From contig NZ_JAFFPZ010000008.1 of NCBI RefSeq assembly GCF_016918505.1, positions 1-64,000 on the forward strand: DNA of 64,000 nt. Direction: 5' to 3'. A program made the translations under genes and the position numbers. Shown here one piece after another: positions 1-10,281 of the stretch. Numbering within the stretch: position 1 is the stretch's first letter; each line of letters opens with the position of its first letter. The notes beneath the pieces were generated by a model that saw only the letters and a list, made by a program, of their open reading frames with translations, had not been told where the DNA came from and did no database searches. This DNA comes from Desulforhopalus vacuolatus (GTDB lineage: Bacteria > Desulfobacterota > Desulfobulbia > Desulfobulbales > Desulfocapsaceae).

Positions 1-124
1 GTTCCCACCCGATTTGCATATTGTTGCTCAAAAACCACATTATACTGTTTGGTTTTGTGCTGAATTCACAGCCGATGGTACGAAAATCAATTTCAGGCCG
101 TTTTTTAGCTCCAACCGGGAATAG

Positions 125-859
125 CTGCTGAAAGATGTTTCCACCAAGGGAGACGCCCAAGAGGCTTACACCCAGGCGCTCGTCGCTGTGTGGAATGAGG
201 AAGACAAAACCGCAAGTCGCGCTTACAGCGCCCTCATGGGTCAGGGCGAGGGACACGCCCAGCAGATCCGCGTTCTCATCGACCACCACTTTATTTCTGT
301 GTTGAAGAACAACAGGGGCAATCTGACCCTCAAGGCGGTCAAGGATAGACTTGCCGCGACCAGCGAGCCGAAGGAGAGCGCGATACTTACCAGCTATCTC
401 GAAGCGGACAAAGAGCAGAAGGCTGCAACCAAAGAAGCGTCAAAGCTTCTCGCTAAGGCCGATAAGCAATACCAGAAGCGACTGGGGGCCGACCCTCTGC
501 CGGAGAACCTTGTCGATTTGCATGCCACGGTTCGTTACCTGAGCCTTCTTGAAGAACAAAGCGCACTCAAGAGCAAGGTCAAGGAAGCGGATGCTGCGCT
601 GGACAAGCTGGCCTATGAAAAATACCCACAGCTCAGCGTGGACGAGATCAAGACCCTGGTGGTGGATGACAAGTGGCTGACCACGCTGGCCATGGCCGTG
701 CAGGGTGAGCTGGATCGCGTCTCGCAGACGCTTACCACCCGCATCCGTCAGCTTGCCGAACGCTACGACACGCCACTACCGAAATTGGTGGACGAAGTGA
801 CGGAGTTGTCGGTCCGCGTCGATGAACACCTCAAGCGCATGGGGGCGGTATGGAGCTAA
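125..859 (+). pseudogene. HsdM C-terminal fragment (5'-truncated type I methyltransferase)
   Basis: The frame opens right after an in-frame TAG at 122-124 and runs about 244 codons to the stop at 857-859; the first usable start is GTG 188. The last 130 residues match the C-terminal helical part of type I modification subunits, including the stretch LVVDDKWLTTLA and the terminal pattern RVDEHLKRMG. The catalytic SAM-binding and NPPF/Y domains are absent: less than half of a normal HsdM (about 500-800 aa) remains. The gene overlaps hsdS by 10 bases, so it keeps the ancestral operon position. Bases 1-121 show no recognisable coding similarity. Either the 5' part was lost by recombination, or a stop splits the gene near the window edge. 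Without a complete HsdM elsewhere, modification by this locus would fail. Confidence 0.7.
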
Positions 860-2112
860 AGCCGGGATATAAGCAGACTGAGGTTGGGGTGATTCCAGCG
901 GATTGGGGCACTTCGGACTTAGAAAGGATTTCGTTGGTGCCAATGCAAAACGGCCTATTTTACGAACCCAATAGAAAAGGCCGTGGAGTTCATCTCGTTA
1001 ACGTTGGCGACATGTATACAGCGGCACCGATTTCGATTGAAACACTTGATTTGTTTGATGCAACCACATCCCAAATTCAAAACTTTCGCGCACAGGAAGG
1101 AGATCTTTTTTTTACTCGTTCTTCTGTGGTGCCAAGTGGTATTGCTTATTGCAATATATTGCCGGACTGCAAGGAGGCAGATGTAGTTTTTGACAGTCAT
1201 GTAATTCGGGTAAGAGCTAATCCGAACATAATGGATGCTCGTTTCCTTTACTTGAACTGCCTTGGCGTCCATTCGCGGAAATATCTGGTGTCATCTGCTA
1301 AGACAGCAACAATGACCACTATAGATCAGGGCGCTCTTAAGAGATGTCCTGTCTTAGTGCCACCACTCCCCGAACAACGTGCCATTGCCACCGCCCTGAG
1401 CGATGTGGATGCCCTGCTGGATGGCCTCGACCGGCTGATCGCCAAGAAGCGCGACCTCAAACAGGCCGCCATGCAGCAGCTCCTCACCGGCAAAACCCGC
1501 CTGCCGGGGTTTAAGGGGGAGTGGGAGGTGAAACGGTTGGGAGACATGGGGGGCTTTCTCAAGGGGAGTGGCGTCCGAAAAGATGAAGCGCAGAGCGGTG
1601 ACTTGCCTTGTATCCGATACGGTGAAATTTACACACACCACAACGACTATGTCCTATCTTACAACTCTTGGATATCTTCCTCGGTCGCGTCGACCGCTGT
1701 ACGCCTGAAGAAAGGCGACATTCTCTTTGCTGGTTCCGGCGAGACGAAGGATGAGATTGGGAAGTGCGTCGCTTTTATCGACGACCGAGAAGCATACGCG
1801 GGCGGGGATATTGTTATCCTGCGACCGCATGAAGCCGACCCAATCTTCATGGGTTACTACTGCAACACAACGCCAGTTAGAAAGCAGAAAGCAAGCAGAG
1901 GTCAGGGAGATGCGGTGGTTCACATCAGCGCAACCGCACTTTCCAGCGTTGAGGTGAAGGTACCATCCCTCCCCGAACAAACCGCCATCGCCACCATCCT
2001 CTCAGATATGGACGCCGAGCTAGCCGCCCTTGAACAGCGCCGCAACAAAACCAAAGACATTAAACAAGCCATGATGCAGGAACTCTTAACCGGAAAGACG
2101 AGGCTGACATGA
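850..2112 (+). CDS. hsdS: Type I restriction enzyme specificity subunit HsdS
   Basis: The protein has 420 aa. HsdS selects the bipartite DNA target for the type I complex. Two target-recognition domains (about residues 17-165 and 225-370) are each followed by a conserved helical spacer. The spacers are near copies of one another: PLPEQRAIATALSDVDALL near residue 172 and SLPEQTAIATILSDMDAEL near 372, both closing with a QLLTGKTRL or ELLTGKTRL motif. This internal repeat is diagnostic of the family. The ATG at 850 overlaps the hsdM remnant, and the stop overlaps the next start (ATGA), which suggests translational coupling. The length is normal and I see no frameshift. Confidence 0.95.
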   Translation: MELKPGYKQTEVGVIPADWGTSDLERISLVPMQNGLFYEPNRKGRGVHLVNVGDMYTAAPISIETLDLFDATTSQIQNFRAQEGDLFFTRSSVVPSGIAYCNILPDCKEADVVFDSHVIRVRANPNIMDARFLYLNCLGVHSRKYLVSSAKTATMTTIDQGALKRCPVLVPPLPEQRAIATALSDVDALLDGLDRLIAKKRDLKQAAMQQLLTGKTRLPGFKGEWEVKRLGDMGGFLKGSGVRKDEAQSGDLPCIRYGEIYTHHNDYVLSYNSWISSSVASTAVRLKKGDILFAGSGETKDEIGKCVAFIDDREAYAGGDIVILRPHEADPIFMGYYCNTTPVRKQKASRGQGDAVVHISATALSSVEVKVPSLPEQTAIATILSDMDAELAALEQRRNKTKDIKQAMMQELLTGKTRLT

Positions 2113-4082
2113 AGATTTCCACCATTCTTGATCACATTGACAGCGGCCATATGGCCTTACCCGAATTCCAACGCGGTTATGTCTGGAACCGCGACCAGGT
2201 GCGCGGTTTGTTCGATTCCCTCTATCGTCGTCACCCGGTCGGCGGGCTGCTCGTCTGGACTACCGAATCCAAAACCGCTGCCCATCGCGGTGACGGATCG
2301 CTGGCGGGAGGGATTGTTAAGCTGCTGCTCGATGGTCAGCAACGCATGACCACCGTTTACGGCGTGGCGCGCGGTAAGCCGCCGAAGTTTTTCGATGGCA
2401 ACGCCCAGGCGTTCACCGGCCTGCGTTTCCATCTGGATTCGGAGACTTTCGAGTTCTTTCAACCGGTCAAAATGAAGGACGACCCATTGTGGATCGACGT
2501 AACCGAGTTGATGAAAAACGGTCAGGATGGGCACGAAAAGCTTATCGAATCTCTTGCCGAACACCCGGAGATCGGCACCAAAGCGGTCAAATATTCGGGC
2601 CGGATCTCTCGGATTTTGGGGATTCTGGAAATCGAACTGCATGCCGAGGAGGTGACTGGCGCGGACAAAACACTGGATGTGGTGGTGAACATCTTCAACC
2701 GGGTGAATTCCGGCGGCACCAAGCTCTCCAAAGGTGATCTGGCACTGGCCAAAATCTGCGCCGAATGGCCGGAGGGCCGAGATGCGATGAAAGCCAAACT
2801 CAAGGAGTGGGCCGGGGCGGACTTCCATTTCAATCTCGATTGGTTGCTGCGTTCGGTGAATACGGTGCTAACCGGTGAAGCGAAATTCCAGTATCTGCAT
2901 GAGAAGACCGCGGACGAGATCAAGGATGCCCTGGATCGCACCACCAAACATATCGACACATGTCTCAATCTAATCAGCGGTCGCCTGGGGCTGGATCACG
3001 ACCAGGTGTTTTTTGGTCGCTTTGGCGTTCCGGTCATGGCGCGATACCTCGACCAGCGAGAATGCAACAAACTTGGTCCGATTAACGAGAAGCAGCGCGA
3101 CAAGCTGCTTTTCTGGTTTGCCCAGGCCGCAATGTGGGGCCGTTTTTCAGGCTCCACCGAATCCTACATCGACAAGGATCTGGAGGCAATCGTTAGCACT
3201 GATGGCAATCTCGACCCCCTGCTTGAGCAGTTGCGCCTATGGAACGGCGGGCTGCGAGCCGAAGCCGGACACTTCACCGCCTGGAGCCGGGGGGCGCGGT
3301 TTTACCCGGTGCTTTACCTGTTGACGCGCATGGGTGAGTCGCGGGATTGGGGCACGGGCCTGCCGCTTAAAGCTAACCTGCTGGGCAAGATGAGCCGCCT
3401 GGAGGTGCACCACATCTTTCCCAAGGCCCAGCTATACAAGGCCAAGTGCTATAATTTTCAAAAGCCGGAGGTGAACGCCCTGGCGAATTTCTGCTTTTTG
3501 ACCAAGGACACCAATCTGAAGATCAGCGACCGGCTGCCGGAGGTCTATTTCCCCGAGGTGGAGGCTGCATACCCCGGTGCGTTGGCTTCGCAATGGATTC
3601 CCACCGATCCGGCACTGTGGAGTTTGGACCGATACCGTGACTTTTTGGAGGCCCGAAAGGCGTTGTTGGCCGATGAGCTGAATCGCCAGATGGAGGCTTT
3701 ACTGCATGGGGATACAAGATGGCTTGCCAGCGGAGCCACCCCGAAGATGGAGCCGGCCATTGTGGTGGGCGGAATCAGCAGCGAGGATGAAGAGGCAGAA
3801 CTGGAAACGCTAAACAACTGGGTGGCATCTTGCGGACTGCCTCGTGGGATTGTGTCGTACGATTATGCCGATGCCGACTCCGGCCGGCAGGTAGCTGTGT
3901 TTGATCTGGCGTGGCCCCAGGGGATGCAAGAGGAGTTGAGCCAGCCGGTGGCAGTGTTGCTCAATGAAGAGCCCGCCACGATCGCCCTGGCCAGTCAGGC
4001 AGGGTTTCAGTGCTTTACCGACGTTCAGGGATTTCGACAATACGTTGACCGCTACATGACATCAGGAGGATCCAATGCCTGA
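2109..4082 (+). CDS. DUF262 (GmrSD-type) protein with HNH-like DUF1524 motif
   Basis: The protein has 657 aa. The N-terminus is a DUF262 (GmrS-type) domain: [11 protein letters not shown] near residue 17 and the family hallmark [11 protein letters not shown] near 70, proposed in this family to bind and hydrolyse nucleotide. Around residue 430 is a His-Ile-Phe-Pro motif ([13 protein letters not shown]) followed by conserved Asn residues ([15 protein letters not shown]), typical of the HNH nuclease part (DUF1524/GmrD). The last 130 residues are unassigned. Known GmrSD enzymes are modification-dependent (type IV) restriction nucleases. Here the gene sits between hsdS and hsdR, starting on the hsdS stop (ATGA) and overlapping hsdR by 8 bases, so it is probably produced with the type I complex. 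Whether it acts as an independent second defence layer is inference. Confidence 0.85.
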   Translation: MKISTILDHIDSGHMALPEFQRGYVWNRDQVRGLFDSLYRRHPVGGLLVWTTESKTAAHRGDGSLAGGIVKLLLDGQQRMTTVYGVARGKPPKFFDGNAQAFTGLRFHLDSETFEFFQPVKMKDDPLWIDVTELMKNGQDGHEKLIESLAEHPEIGTKAVKYSGRISRILGILEIELHAEEVTGADKTLDVVVNIFNRVNSGGTKLSKGDLALAKICAEWPEGRDAMKAKLKEWAGADFHFNLDWLLRSVNTVLTGEAKFQYLHEKTADEIKDALDRTTKHIDTCLNLISGRLGLDHDQVFFGRFGVPVMARYLDQRECNKLGPINEKQRDKLLFWFAQAAMWGRFSGSTESYIDKDLEAIVSTDGNLDPLLEQLRLWNGGLRAEAGHFTAWSRGARFYPVLYLLTRMGESRDWGTGLPLKANLLGKMSRLEVHHIFPKAQLYKAKCYNFQKPEVNALANFCFLTKDTNLKISDRLPEVYFPEVEAAYPGALASQWIPTDPALWSLDRYRDFLEARKALLADELNRQMEALLHGDTRWLASGATPKMEPAIVVGGISSEDEEAELETLNNWVASCGLPRGIVSYDYADADSGRQVAVFDLAWPQGMQEELSQPVAVLLNEEPATIALASQAGFQCFTDVQGFRQYVDRYMTSGGSNA

Positions 4083-7000
4083 AAAACCACGTCCCGAGCG
4101 GCTGACCCAGAATCGCGTGGCCGCCCTGTTTACCGACACATCCCGGCCGGACTGTCTTGGCTATCAGTATCTGGGTGATTGGAGCAAACGGGACAACAAT
4201 AGCCCCATCGAAGCGGAATATCTCAGGGCAAACCTCAAGAAACGCGGATATTCGGATGCCCACATCTCTGCCGCCCTGCTACAATTGGAAACCGCAGCCG
4301 ACACCACAGGCGTCACCCTCTACCAGGCCAACATGCGCACATATAACCTGTTGCGCTACCCGGTGAAGGTGCTTCTGGCACCTGGGCAGCCGCACGAGGA
4401 TGTACACCTGATCGACTGGGAGCATCCAGAGGAAAACGATTTTGCCCTGGCCGAGGAAGTTACCCTGAAGGGCGGTTATGAGCGCAGGCCGGATCTGGTG
4501 CTTTACATCAACGGTATTGCCATCGGCGTGATCGAACTCAAACGCAGCTCGGTGGAAGTGGCCGATGGCGTTCGGCAATTGATCACTAACCAGGAAGAGA
4601 TATTTAACATCGGCTTCTTCAGTACGGTGCAGCTTGTCTTTGCGGGCAGCGATTCCCAGGGGCTGCGTTACGGCACCACCGGCACCCCAGAACAATTCTT
4701 TGTCCAGTGGAAAGATGAGGAAGGCGGCAGCGCAATGAAGCCCGGCACCTTGCTCGACAAACCCCTGGCTCAGATGTGCGGCAAAGAACGATTGCTGGAT
4801 CTGATCCGCAACTTCATTGTTTACGACGCAGGCCAGAAGAAGGTGCCCAGGCCCCACCAGTATTTCGGCGTTAAAGCTGCCCAGGAAAGAGTCCGACAGC
4901 GCGAGGGGGGCGTCATCTGGCATACCCAGGGCAGCGGCAAGAGCATCCTCATGGTGCTGATAGCCAAATGGTTGATGGAACACGATCCTGATGCACGAAT
5001 CATGGTCATCACGGACCGTGACGAGTTGGACAAGCAGATTGTGGGCGTGATGCGTAACGCCGGGGTTATCGGCGAGGAGGCACCGTCGCCGCGCATTACC
5101 TCAAGGTCACAGTTTGTTGAGAAGCTCGGCGCTACCACCCCGCGCTTACTCTGTGCGCTCATCCACAAGTTCGATCTTGACCTTAAGAGTGACCCGCCGC
5201 CGATTCATGGACGTTTTTACATCTTTGTCGATGAATGCCACAGGACCCAGGGTGGCGATATGAACAAACAGATGAAGCGGTGGATGCAAGACGCTATCTT
5301 CATTGGCTTCACCGGTACCCCGTTACTGCGCAAAGACAAAAAGACCACCCGTGAGGTGTTCGGCACCTACATTCACACCTATAAATTCCATCAGGCCGTA
5401 GCCGACAAGGTGGTACTTGATCTTAAGTACGAGGCCCGGGATGTGCCGCAGCGCCTGACCTCAAAGAAAAAAATCGACGAATGGTTCCAAGAAAAAACAA
5501 AAAACTTGAATAATTTTCAGAAAGCTATTGTCAGGAAAACATGGGCAACCATGGAAAAGCTGATGAGTGCTGATGCCCGAAAACGGGAGATCATGGCAGA
5601 GATTATTGCAGATTTCAGCCTCAAGCCACGCCTGAACAATGATCGGGGGACGGCCATTCTGGTGGCAGCTTCCATTTATGACGCCTGTCACTATTTCCGG
5701 CTGTTCCAGAACACTACTTTTGGTCAGTACTGTGGCATCATCACCTCTTACCAGCCGAACCACAACGCGATTTCAAGAGAACCCGCCAACAGCGATGAGC
5801 GCTACAAGTTCGATACCTATACCCAACATGTGCTTAAGAACGGCCAGACGACCAAGCAGTATGAGGATGAAACCAAGCGGCGCTTTATTGAAGAGCCTGC
5901 CAACTGCAAATTGCTGATTGTGGTCAGCAAGCTGCTGACCGGTTTCGACGCTCCCTCATGCTCCTATATTTATCTCGATAATGAACTGCACGACCACAAC
6001 CTCTTTCAGGCTATTTGTCGCACCAACCGTCTTGATGGAGACGATAAGGATTATGGACATATCGTCGATTTCAAGGAGCTTTTTGGGGACGTACAGCAGG
6101 CCATTGCTGTTTACAGCTCGGACGAGTTGGACATAGATGAAGGTAGCGGTGAGAGCAACAACATCCATCTCAAAGATTGGTTAAAAGAGGGTAAAGCGAA
6201 GCTCGACGGTGCCCGCGAAGCTTTGAAATATCTTTGTGAGCCGGTTCCTGCGCCGCGTGAGGTAGAGCAATATCTGCATTACTTCTGCGGCGATGCGGGT
6301 GATCCAAATGCGCTGAACGACACTGAGGCTCTGCGTATTTCATTCTACAAATCAGTGGCCACATTTGTTCGGGCATTTGCCGCTATTTCTCAGGATCTCA
6401 TTGAGGCCGGATACTCCGCTGCCGAGATCACCTCGCTGAACAGAGAGGTTGAATTCTTCGGTGAGATTCGCGCTGCAATCAAGAAGCACTCCGGTGAAGA
6501 GCTTGACATCAAGCCTTATGAGGCGGACATGCGCCACCTCATCAACACCTATATCCAGGCCGATCCCGCCGACCCTTTGGGAGATGTGGATAATTATTCG
6601 CTGGTTGAGTTGATCATTGAGACCGGCATCCATGACGCCATAGCAAAGAAGCTCAACGAGAAGGGAAAACTCTCAAAGAATGCTGTTGCCGAGGGCATCA
6701 TCAACAACGTTCGAAAGACGATTATTCGGGATCAATTGACCGACCCTATATTCTACAAAGAAATGTCGAAGCTGCTTGATGACCTTATCAAGCAAAAACA
6801 CAATGACACGGAATCCTATGAAGAGTTTCTCCGCAAAGCTGAGGCGTTGGTTAAACAAATGGCCAAAGGGCAAGCTGATGAGGGGATCCCTATGGAACTG
6901 ATTGGCAAACGTGAAGCGATGGTGATCTATAACAACCTGCCTTCGATTTTTGCCGGAGCCTCTACCACCAATGAGGTAAGAGAGCCACTGGCTGATTATG

Positions 7001-7185
7001 GTAATAGCCGGCTTATTCTGACCCTGGAAATTGACAAGGCCATGCGTGAAAAGGCGCCGGCAGGCTGGAGAGGTGACGACGCACGAGAGAAACAAGTCCT
7101 TAATGCGCTCTTCCCGCTCTTGAAGAAGGACAGAAACGCTACCATGGCCTTGTTTGAACTCATTAAAAACATGCCGGGTTACTGA
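4075..7185 (+). CDS. hsdR: Type I restriction enzyme endonuclease/translocase subunit HsdR
   Basis: The protein has 1036 aa, full length for HsdR. Domains in order: a PD-(D/E)xK nuclease fold with D near residue 139 and ELK near 155 (IGVIELKR); SF2 motor motif I TQGSGKS near 284; motif II DECH near 385; motif III FTGTPL near 411; motifs V/VI with LLTGFDAP near 615 and CRTNR near 648; then a helical C-terminal part that contacts HsdM. It translocates DNA with ATP and cleaves unmodified DNA at a distance. A strong Shine-Dalgarno AGGAGG (4064-4069) lies inside the upstream gene just before the ATG at 4075. No inactivating change is visible, so an intact nuclease is paired here with a truncated methyltransferase fragment. 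Confidence 0.96.
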   Translation: MPEKPRPERLTQNRVAALFTDTSRPDCLGYQYLGDWSKRDNNSPIEAEYLRANLKKRGYSDAHISAALLQLETAADTTGVTLYQANMRTYNLLRYPVKVLLAPGQPHEDVHLIDWEHPEENDFALAEEVTLKGGYERRPDLVLYINGIAIGVIELKRSSVEVADGVRQLITNQEEIFNIGFFSTVQLVFAGSDSQGLRYGTTGTPEQFFVQWKDEEGGSAMKPGTLLDKPLAQMCGKERLLDLIRNFIVYDAGQKKVPRPHQYFGVKAAQERVRQREGGVIWHTQGSGKSILMVLIAKWLMEHDPDARIMVITDRDELDKQIVGVMRNAGVIGEEAPSPRITSRSQFVEKLGATTPRLLCALIHKFDLDLKSDPPPIHGRFYIFVDECHRTQGGDMNKQMKRWMQDAIFIGFTGTPLLRKDKKTTREVFGTYIHTYKFHQAVADKVVLDLKYEARDVPQRLTSKKKIDEWFQEKTKNLNNFQKAIVRKTWATMEKLMSADARKREIMAEIIADFSLKPRLNNDRGTAILVAASIYDACHYFRLFQNTTFGQYCGIITSYQPNHNAISREPANSDERYKFDTYTQHVLKNGQTTKQYEDETKRRFIEEPANCKLLIVVSKLLTGFDAPSCSYIYLDNELHDHNLFQAICRTNRLDGDDKDYGHIVDFKELFGDVQQAIAVYSSDELDIDEGSGESNNIHLKDWLKEGKAKLDGAREALKYLCEPVPAPREVEQYLHYFCGDAGDPNALNDTEALRISFYKSVATFVRAFAAISQDLIEAGYSAAEITSLNREVEFFGEIRAAIKKHSGEELDIKPYEADMRHLINTYIQADPADPLGDVDNYSLVELIIETGIHDAIAKKLNEKGKLSKNAVAEGIINNVRKTIIRDQLTDPIFYKEMSKLLDDLIKQKHNDTESYEEFLRKAEALVKQMAKGQADEGIPMELIGKREAMVIYNNLPSIFAGASTTNEVREPLADYGNSRLILTLEIDKAMREKAPAGWRGDDAREKQVLNALFPLLKKDRNATMALFELIKNMPGY

Positions 7186-7901
7186 TGAGCGAGATTATTC
7201 ACATAGGTGATCTTTCAATTGCGGTGACGAGGAAGGACATTAAAAACGTCCACCTTTCCGTTCATCCGCCAGAGGGCCGTGTCACGCTATCCGCCCCGAC
7301 AGAAACACGCCTTGAGGTGGCCCGAGCCTATGCCATTACAAGGCTTAGTTGGATACGTGATCAGCAGGAAAAGCTGCGCAATCAGGCTCGAGAAACACCA
7401 CGGGAATTCATCGAACGCGAAAGTCATTATCTCTGGGGTCGTCGACGTCTACTGACCGTGATTGAACGCGACACCAAACCCTGCGTAACAGTCGACCATA
7501 AACGGATCACCATGAGTGTTCGGCCGGGCAGCAACCATGCTAAACGTGCGTCGATTATCCACGAATGGCATAAGTCTCTCTTGCATGAGTTTATTCCTAC
7601 CCTGATCAGCAAATGGGAACCAAAGCTCGGCGTGCTGGTGGCAGCCTATTTCCTCCAGCGGATGAAGACCAAATGGGGGAGTTGCAATCACAAAGCGGGG
7701 CATATCAGGTTAAACACCGAACTCGTGAAGAAGCCCAAAGATCTGATCGAATACGTTGTTGTGCATGAAATGCTCCACCTGATTGAGCCAACTCATAGTG
7801 ATCGTTTTATTTCGTTGCTCACTGAGAATTTTCCGACATGGCGGGAAGCCAGGTCTGAACTCAATGAGTTGCCATTATCCGCAGAAGAGTGGAGGGAGTA
7901 A
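7185..7901 (+). CDS. YgjP/SprT-like zinc metallopeptidase
   Basis: The protein has 238 aa. The C-terminal half carries the zincin motif HEMLH near residue 194 (HExxH) followed by the downstream HSDRF segment, and the family signature MKTKWGSC near 158, as in YgjP/DUF45 (M48-like) proteins. The start codon overlaps the hsdR stop (TGATG), so it is coupled to the restriction operon. Genes of this family are frequent next to hsdR in other bacteria; a role in turning over or regulating the restriction complex has been suggested but is not shown by this sequence. No signal peptide is seen, so it should act in the cytoplasm. Confidence 0.85.
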   Translation: MSEIIHIGDLSIAVTRKDIKNVHLSVHPPEGRVTLSAPTETRLEVARAYAITRLSWIRDQQEKLRNQARETPREFIERESHYLWGRRRLLTVIERDTKPCVTVDHKRITMSVRPGSNHAKRASIIHEWHKSLLHEFIPTLISKWEPKLGVLVAAYFLQRMKTKWGSCNHKAGHIRLNTELVKKPKDLIEYVVVHEMLHLIEPTHSDRFISLLTENFPTWREARSELNELPLSAEEWRE

Positions 7902-7907
7902 ATAGAT

Positions 7908-8138
7908 GTGTGCCGATCTACACCATCACATGCACACGGACAGCAAAATGGGAGACCTCTTGAGCAGTTGAAGATTCGGGGGAGTGAAGCCCGGCGGTAC
8001 GCCCGCAGTCTTCTCGACCACCTGTCGGAATCGAGTTTAGATGGAGCAATTGCCGATCTTCTGGGGGGTAAAAGGTATTCTGGGGAAAAACAAAAAGCAG
8101 GAAGGGAATTCAGGATACGTGTGATCGAAAAGATTTAA
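7908..8138 (+). CDS. Small hypothetical protein behind the restriction operon
   Basis: A 76-residue frame beginning with GTG 7908, right after a strong purine-rich ribosome site (GGAGGGAG, 7891-7898). An ATG two bases upstream (7906) opens a different frame of only 21 codons, so the start is ambiguous. The product is basic, with a predicted helical middle (SEARRYARSLLDHLSESSL), and I recognise no domain. It follows the metallopeptidase gene by 6 bases. It may be the tail of a decayed gene rather than a functional protein. Confidence 0.35.
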   Translation: MCRSTPSHAHGQQNGRPLEQLKIRGSEARRYARSLLDHLSESSLDGAIADLLGGKRYSGEKQKAGREFRIRVIEKI

Positions 8139-8167
8139 AAAATATTAAAAGTATATGGGGAGGGACT

Positions 8168-8821
8168 ATGAGCGGATACAAAAAAAGGCTCCTTGACGAC
8201 CACGGACAGCCCATTGACAGAAGATACAACTACAAAAGACTCAATGATCGAAATATCGACGAGCTTATCGGTCTATGTAAGGGCATTGTTGCAGACAATC
8301 GGGTGAATCTTGATGAAACCATCTTTCTGCAAAATTGGATGGAAAAACACTCTACGAATATCAGCGACCCTATAATTAATGCACTCTACTGCCACATTCA
8401 CAGTGTCCTGGCAGACGGGATTATTGATGAAAAAGAAGAGAAAGAATTATTCAAAATACTCACTGAATTTACAGGAGAATCAACCGTAAACTCTATTGAA
8501 TCCATTGCGGCGACTCTTCCTCTCGATAGACCTGAACCAAAAGAAATAATTTTCAATAAGAAAATCTTTTGTTTAACCGGAAAATTTTCTTATGCTCCAC
8601 GGAAAATATGCGAAGAAGAGACCAAAAAACGAGGAGCCAACACAAGCAAAGGTGTAACGCTAAAAACAGATTATCTCGTTATTGGAACTTTTTGCAGCAG
8701 AGACTGGTCTCATACCTCGTATGGTCGAAAAATTGAAAAAGCAGTGGGATACAGGGATCAACGTCGCACGGGGATTCAGATCGTGCATGAAGATTATTGG
8801 GCTAATTTTTTGACTGTGTGA
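8168..8821 (+). CDS. TerB-like / BRCT-domain protein
   Basis: The protein has 217 aa. Residues about 24-115 form an acidic helical block (LIGLCKGIVADNRVNLDE, HSVLADGIIDEKEEKELF) with the twin DG/DN-x-(V/I)-x-x-x-E pattern of TerB-like (tellurite-resistance/DUF533) folds. Residues about 130-217 look like a BRCT domain of the DNA-ligase/PARP type: KIFCLTGKF, a GA turn, TDYLVIG, KIEKAVGYR and a final Trp. BRCT domains bind phosphopeptides or DNA ends. GGGAGGGACT precedes the ATG. Its position behind a restriction operon suggests a defence-island role, but nothing in the sequence proves it. The gene is more AT-rich by eye than the hsd genes, consistent with separate acquisition. Confidence 0.75.
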   Translation: MSGYKKRLLDDHGQPIDRRYNYKRLNDRNIDELIGLCKGIVADNRVNLDETIFLQNWMEKHSTNISDPIINALYCHIHSVLADGIIDEKEEKELFKILTEFTGESTVNSIESIAATLPLDRPEPKEIIFNKKIFCLTGKFSYAPRKICEEETKKRGANTSKGVTLKTDYLVIGTFCSRDWSHTSYGRKIEKAVGYRDQRRTGIQIVHEDYWANFLTV

Positions 8822-8828
8822 GGACTAA

Positions 8829-9602
8829 ATGGATGCTACCCAAAATGGGCCTCGCCGCCCTCGTGGAATAGAGATAAAAGGGGACATTGAACCTCAGTTG
8901 GACGAAAAATATCACCAGTATTCTAAGTTCTTTAAGAAAAGGGGTTGGCATCTTATCTACACCGGAAGTTTTCTCGGTCTGACCGTTTCTGATGATGTTT
9001 CCATGGGTGCTCAGGAAAATATAAGGATTGTTGATATTTCGTCATTCATTGAATACAACGGTTCCCCTGAGGGAGGGGGAAAGTTCTGGGAGACAAAGAC
9101 TTACTGGGGAGGCAGACGTGTTTATTCCGAGAATTTTGACGAGGTATGGGATCATTTTTTAAAAGAACAGGGGAATTATGATCCCCGCCGCCTGGCGTGG
9201 TCATATCTCGACGATGAATATAGGGCGACACAAAGGATGAGAGATGAAAACAGAGCTCTCGAAATTATCGCGAATATTTTGGGAAAGGATGTCAGCGAAT
9301 TTAGAATTAATTCGGTCGCTCAACATCTTGATGTGTTCGGCATAGACAGCACAAAATTAAAACGTTTTTGCTCCATTTTCGTTAACCTGCAAAAATGGAA
9401 AAATATAAAGCTCTATACCGGTAAAAAGAAAGAAGAGACCATCAAAATTACTGATATTGAAGCCTTGGAAAATCATTGGATGCCGATCATCAATTCCTTC
9501 ATAAAATACAGCGATACCTTCCCACCAGTCAGAAAAAGTCAAATCCTGGAAAGACCACCCATGCTCTTTCAATTTCCCAGAGCAAGTATACACAGCCGTT
9601 GA
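8829..9602 (+). CDS. Hypothetical protein (257 aa), no recognised domain
   Basis: The ATG lies 7 bases after the BRCT gene stop, so the two are probably cotranscribed. The product is hydrophilic, without signal peptide or membrane segment, and rich in aromatic and charged residues (KFWETKTYWGGRRVY; KFFKKRGWHLIYTGSF). I do not recognise a family. Base use resembles the BRCT neighbour (AT-rich). It is probably the second gene of a two-gene accessory unit. Coding is supported by length, a sensible start and spacing, and no competing frame of similar quality. Confidence 0.6.
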   Translation: MDATQNGPRRPRGIEIKGDIEPQLDEKYHQYSKFFKKRGWHLIYTGSFLGLTVSDDVSMGAQENIRIVDISSFIEYNGSPEGGGKFWETKTYWGGRRVYSENFDEVWDHFLKEQGNYDPRRLAWSYLDDEYRATQRMRDENRALEIIANILGKDVSEFRINSVAQHLDVFGIDSTKLKRFCSIFVNLQKWKNIKLYTGKKKEETIKITDIEALENHWMPIINSFIKYSDTFPPVRKSQILERPPMLFQFPRASIHSR

Positions 9603-9678
9603 ATACAAAATTGGCAGAAAGGAAAAATGTTTATAACCAATAAAGTAGTTCGATTTTGTTTTTTTTGTGGAGAAGCTT

Positions 9679-9897
9679 ATGGGGAAAGTATGTCCTAATT
9701 GCGGATATGAAAGGAAGGAAGAAGACACCGCGCCTGACTATGAATGCCCAAAATGAGGAAGAGTTTATGCGAAGTTTAAGGGGCAGTCTAAAAACATTGA
9801 TACCAGTTATGATGACTCGCCTCATTTTACTGGCCGGAGTGTGAAACCGAATACCGCAGCGGTGTGGAGAGCTGCGTCGAGTGCGGAGTTCCGCTGA
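9679..9897 (+). pseudogene. Zinc-ribbon protein interrupted by TGA
   Basis: An ATG at 9679 after GTGGAGAAG opens a short frame: CPNCGYER, an acidic linker, then YECPK, where TGA at 9754-9756 replaces the expected fourth zinc-ligand cysteine. The same frame continues with GRVYAKF, exactly as intact CPxCGYER...CPxCG(x)VYAKF ribbons do, and ends at 9895-9897. The parsimonious reading is a nonsense mutation (TGC/TGT to TGA) in a small zinc-ribbon gene. Recoding as selenocysteine is possible in this lineage, but I found no convincing hairpin just downstream. The C-terminal 20 codons overlap another ribbon fragment in a different frame, which favours decay. Confidence 0.55.
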
Positions 9898-10043
9898 TCT
9901 CCGGTCAGCAGTTTCTCGACCGTAAACACCAATTGACCGCCGAGTTTCAGAGTTGCTTAATGTTAGATGACCCGGCTGACGTACGCAGGAGAAAGGTCAA
10001 AGAAAGGCATATTCTAAACCCTTACAGGTTTTCTCCGGTGTAG
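9831..10043 (+). pseudogene. Second zinc-ribbon fragment
   Basis: In the next frame, overlapping the first ribbon, the codons read WPECETEYRSG, ESCVECGVPL and a further 45 residues to TAG at 10041-10043. This matches the N-terminus of small YCPECGTEYREGVxxCxxCxVPL zinc-ribbon proteins, but the first ligand cysteine is Trp and there is no start codon. It is a fused remnant, probably left by a deletion joining two ribbon genes. Confidence 0.5.
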
Positions 10044-10165
10044 ATTCTCTCCAGCAATATTTTTAATTTCAGGCTATTGTATGACTACGCTGACGATCTT
10101 TTTAATAAAATTGCAAACGACGAACACGGTACATTTTTACAAAAAATATGTGAAAGAAAAATCGG

Positions 10166-10199
10166 ATTATATATAAAAGGAGGAAGACAGGCAGGTTTG
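10166..10199 (+). repeat. 34-bp direct repeat, left copy
   Basis: This matches 11822-11855 at 32 of 34 positions, in the same orientation; the core is GGAAGACAGGCAGGTTTG. The two copies bracket the cardiolipin synthase gene and a dispersed inverted-repeat element. A 73-codon frame over this copy (10077-10298) has no recognisable feature, and I do not call it a gene. Confidence 0.8.
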
Positions 10200-10281
10200 C
10201 TCTACAATTCCGTGTGTTTAGTGTATTTCGTTCATATTCAATGTTCCCATTATCTTGAAGTAATATCACCTCACGACTCAA

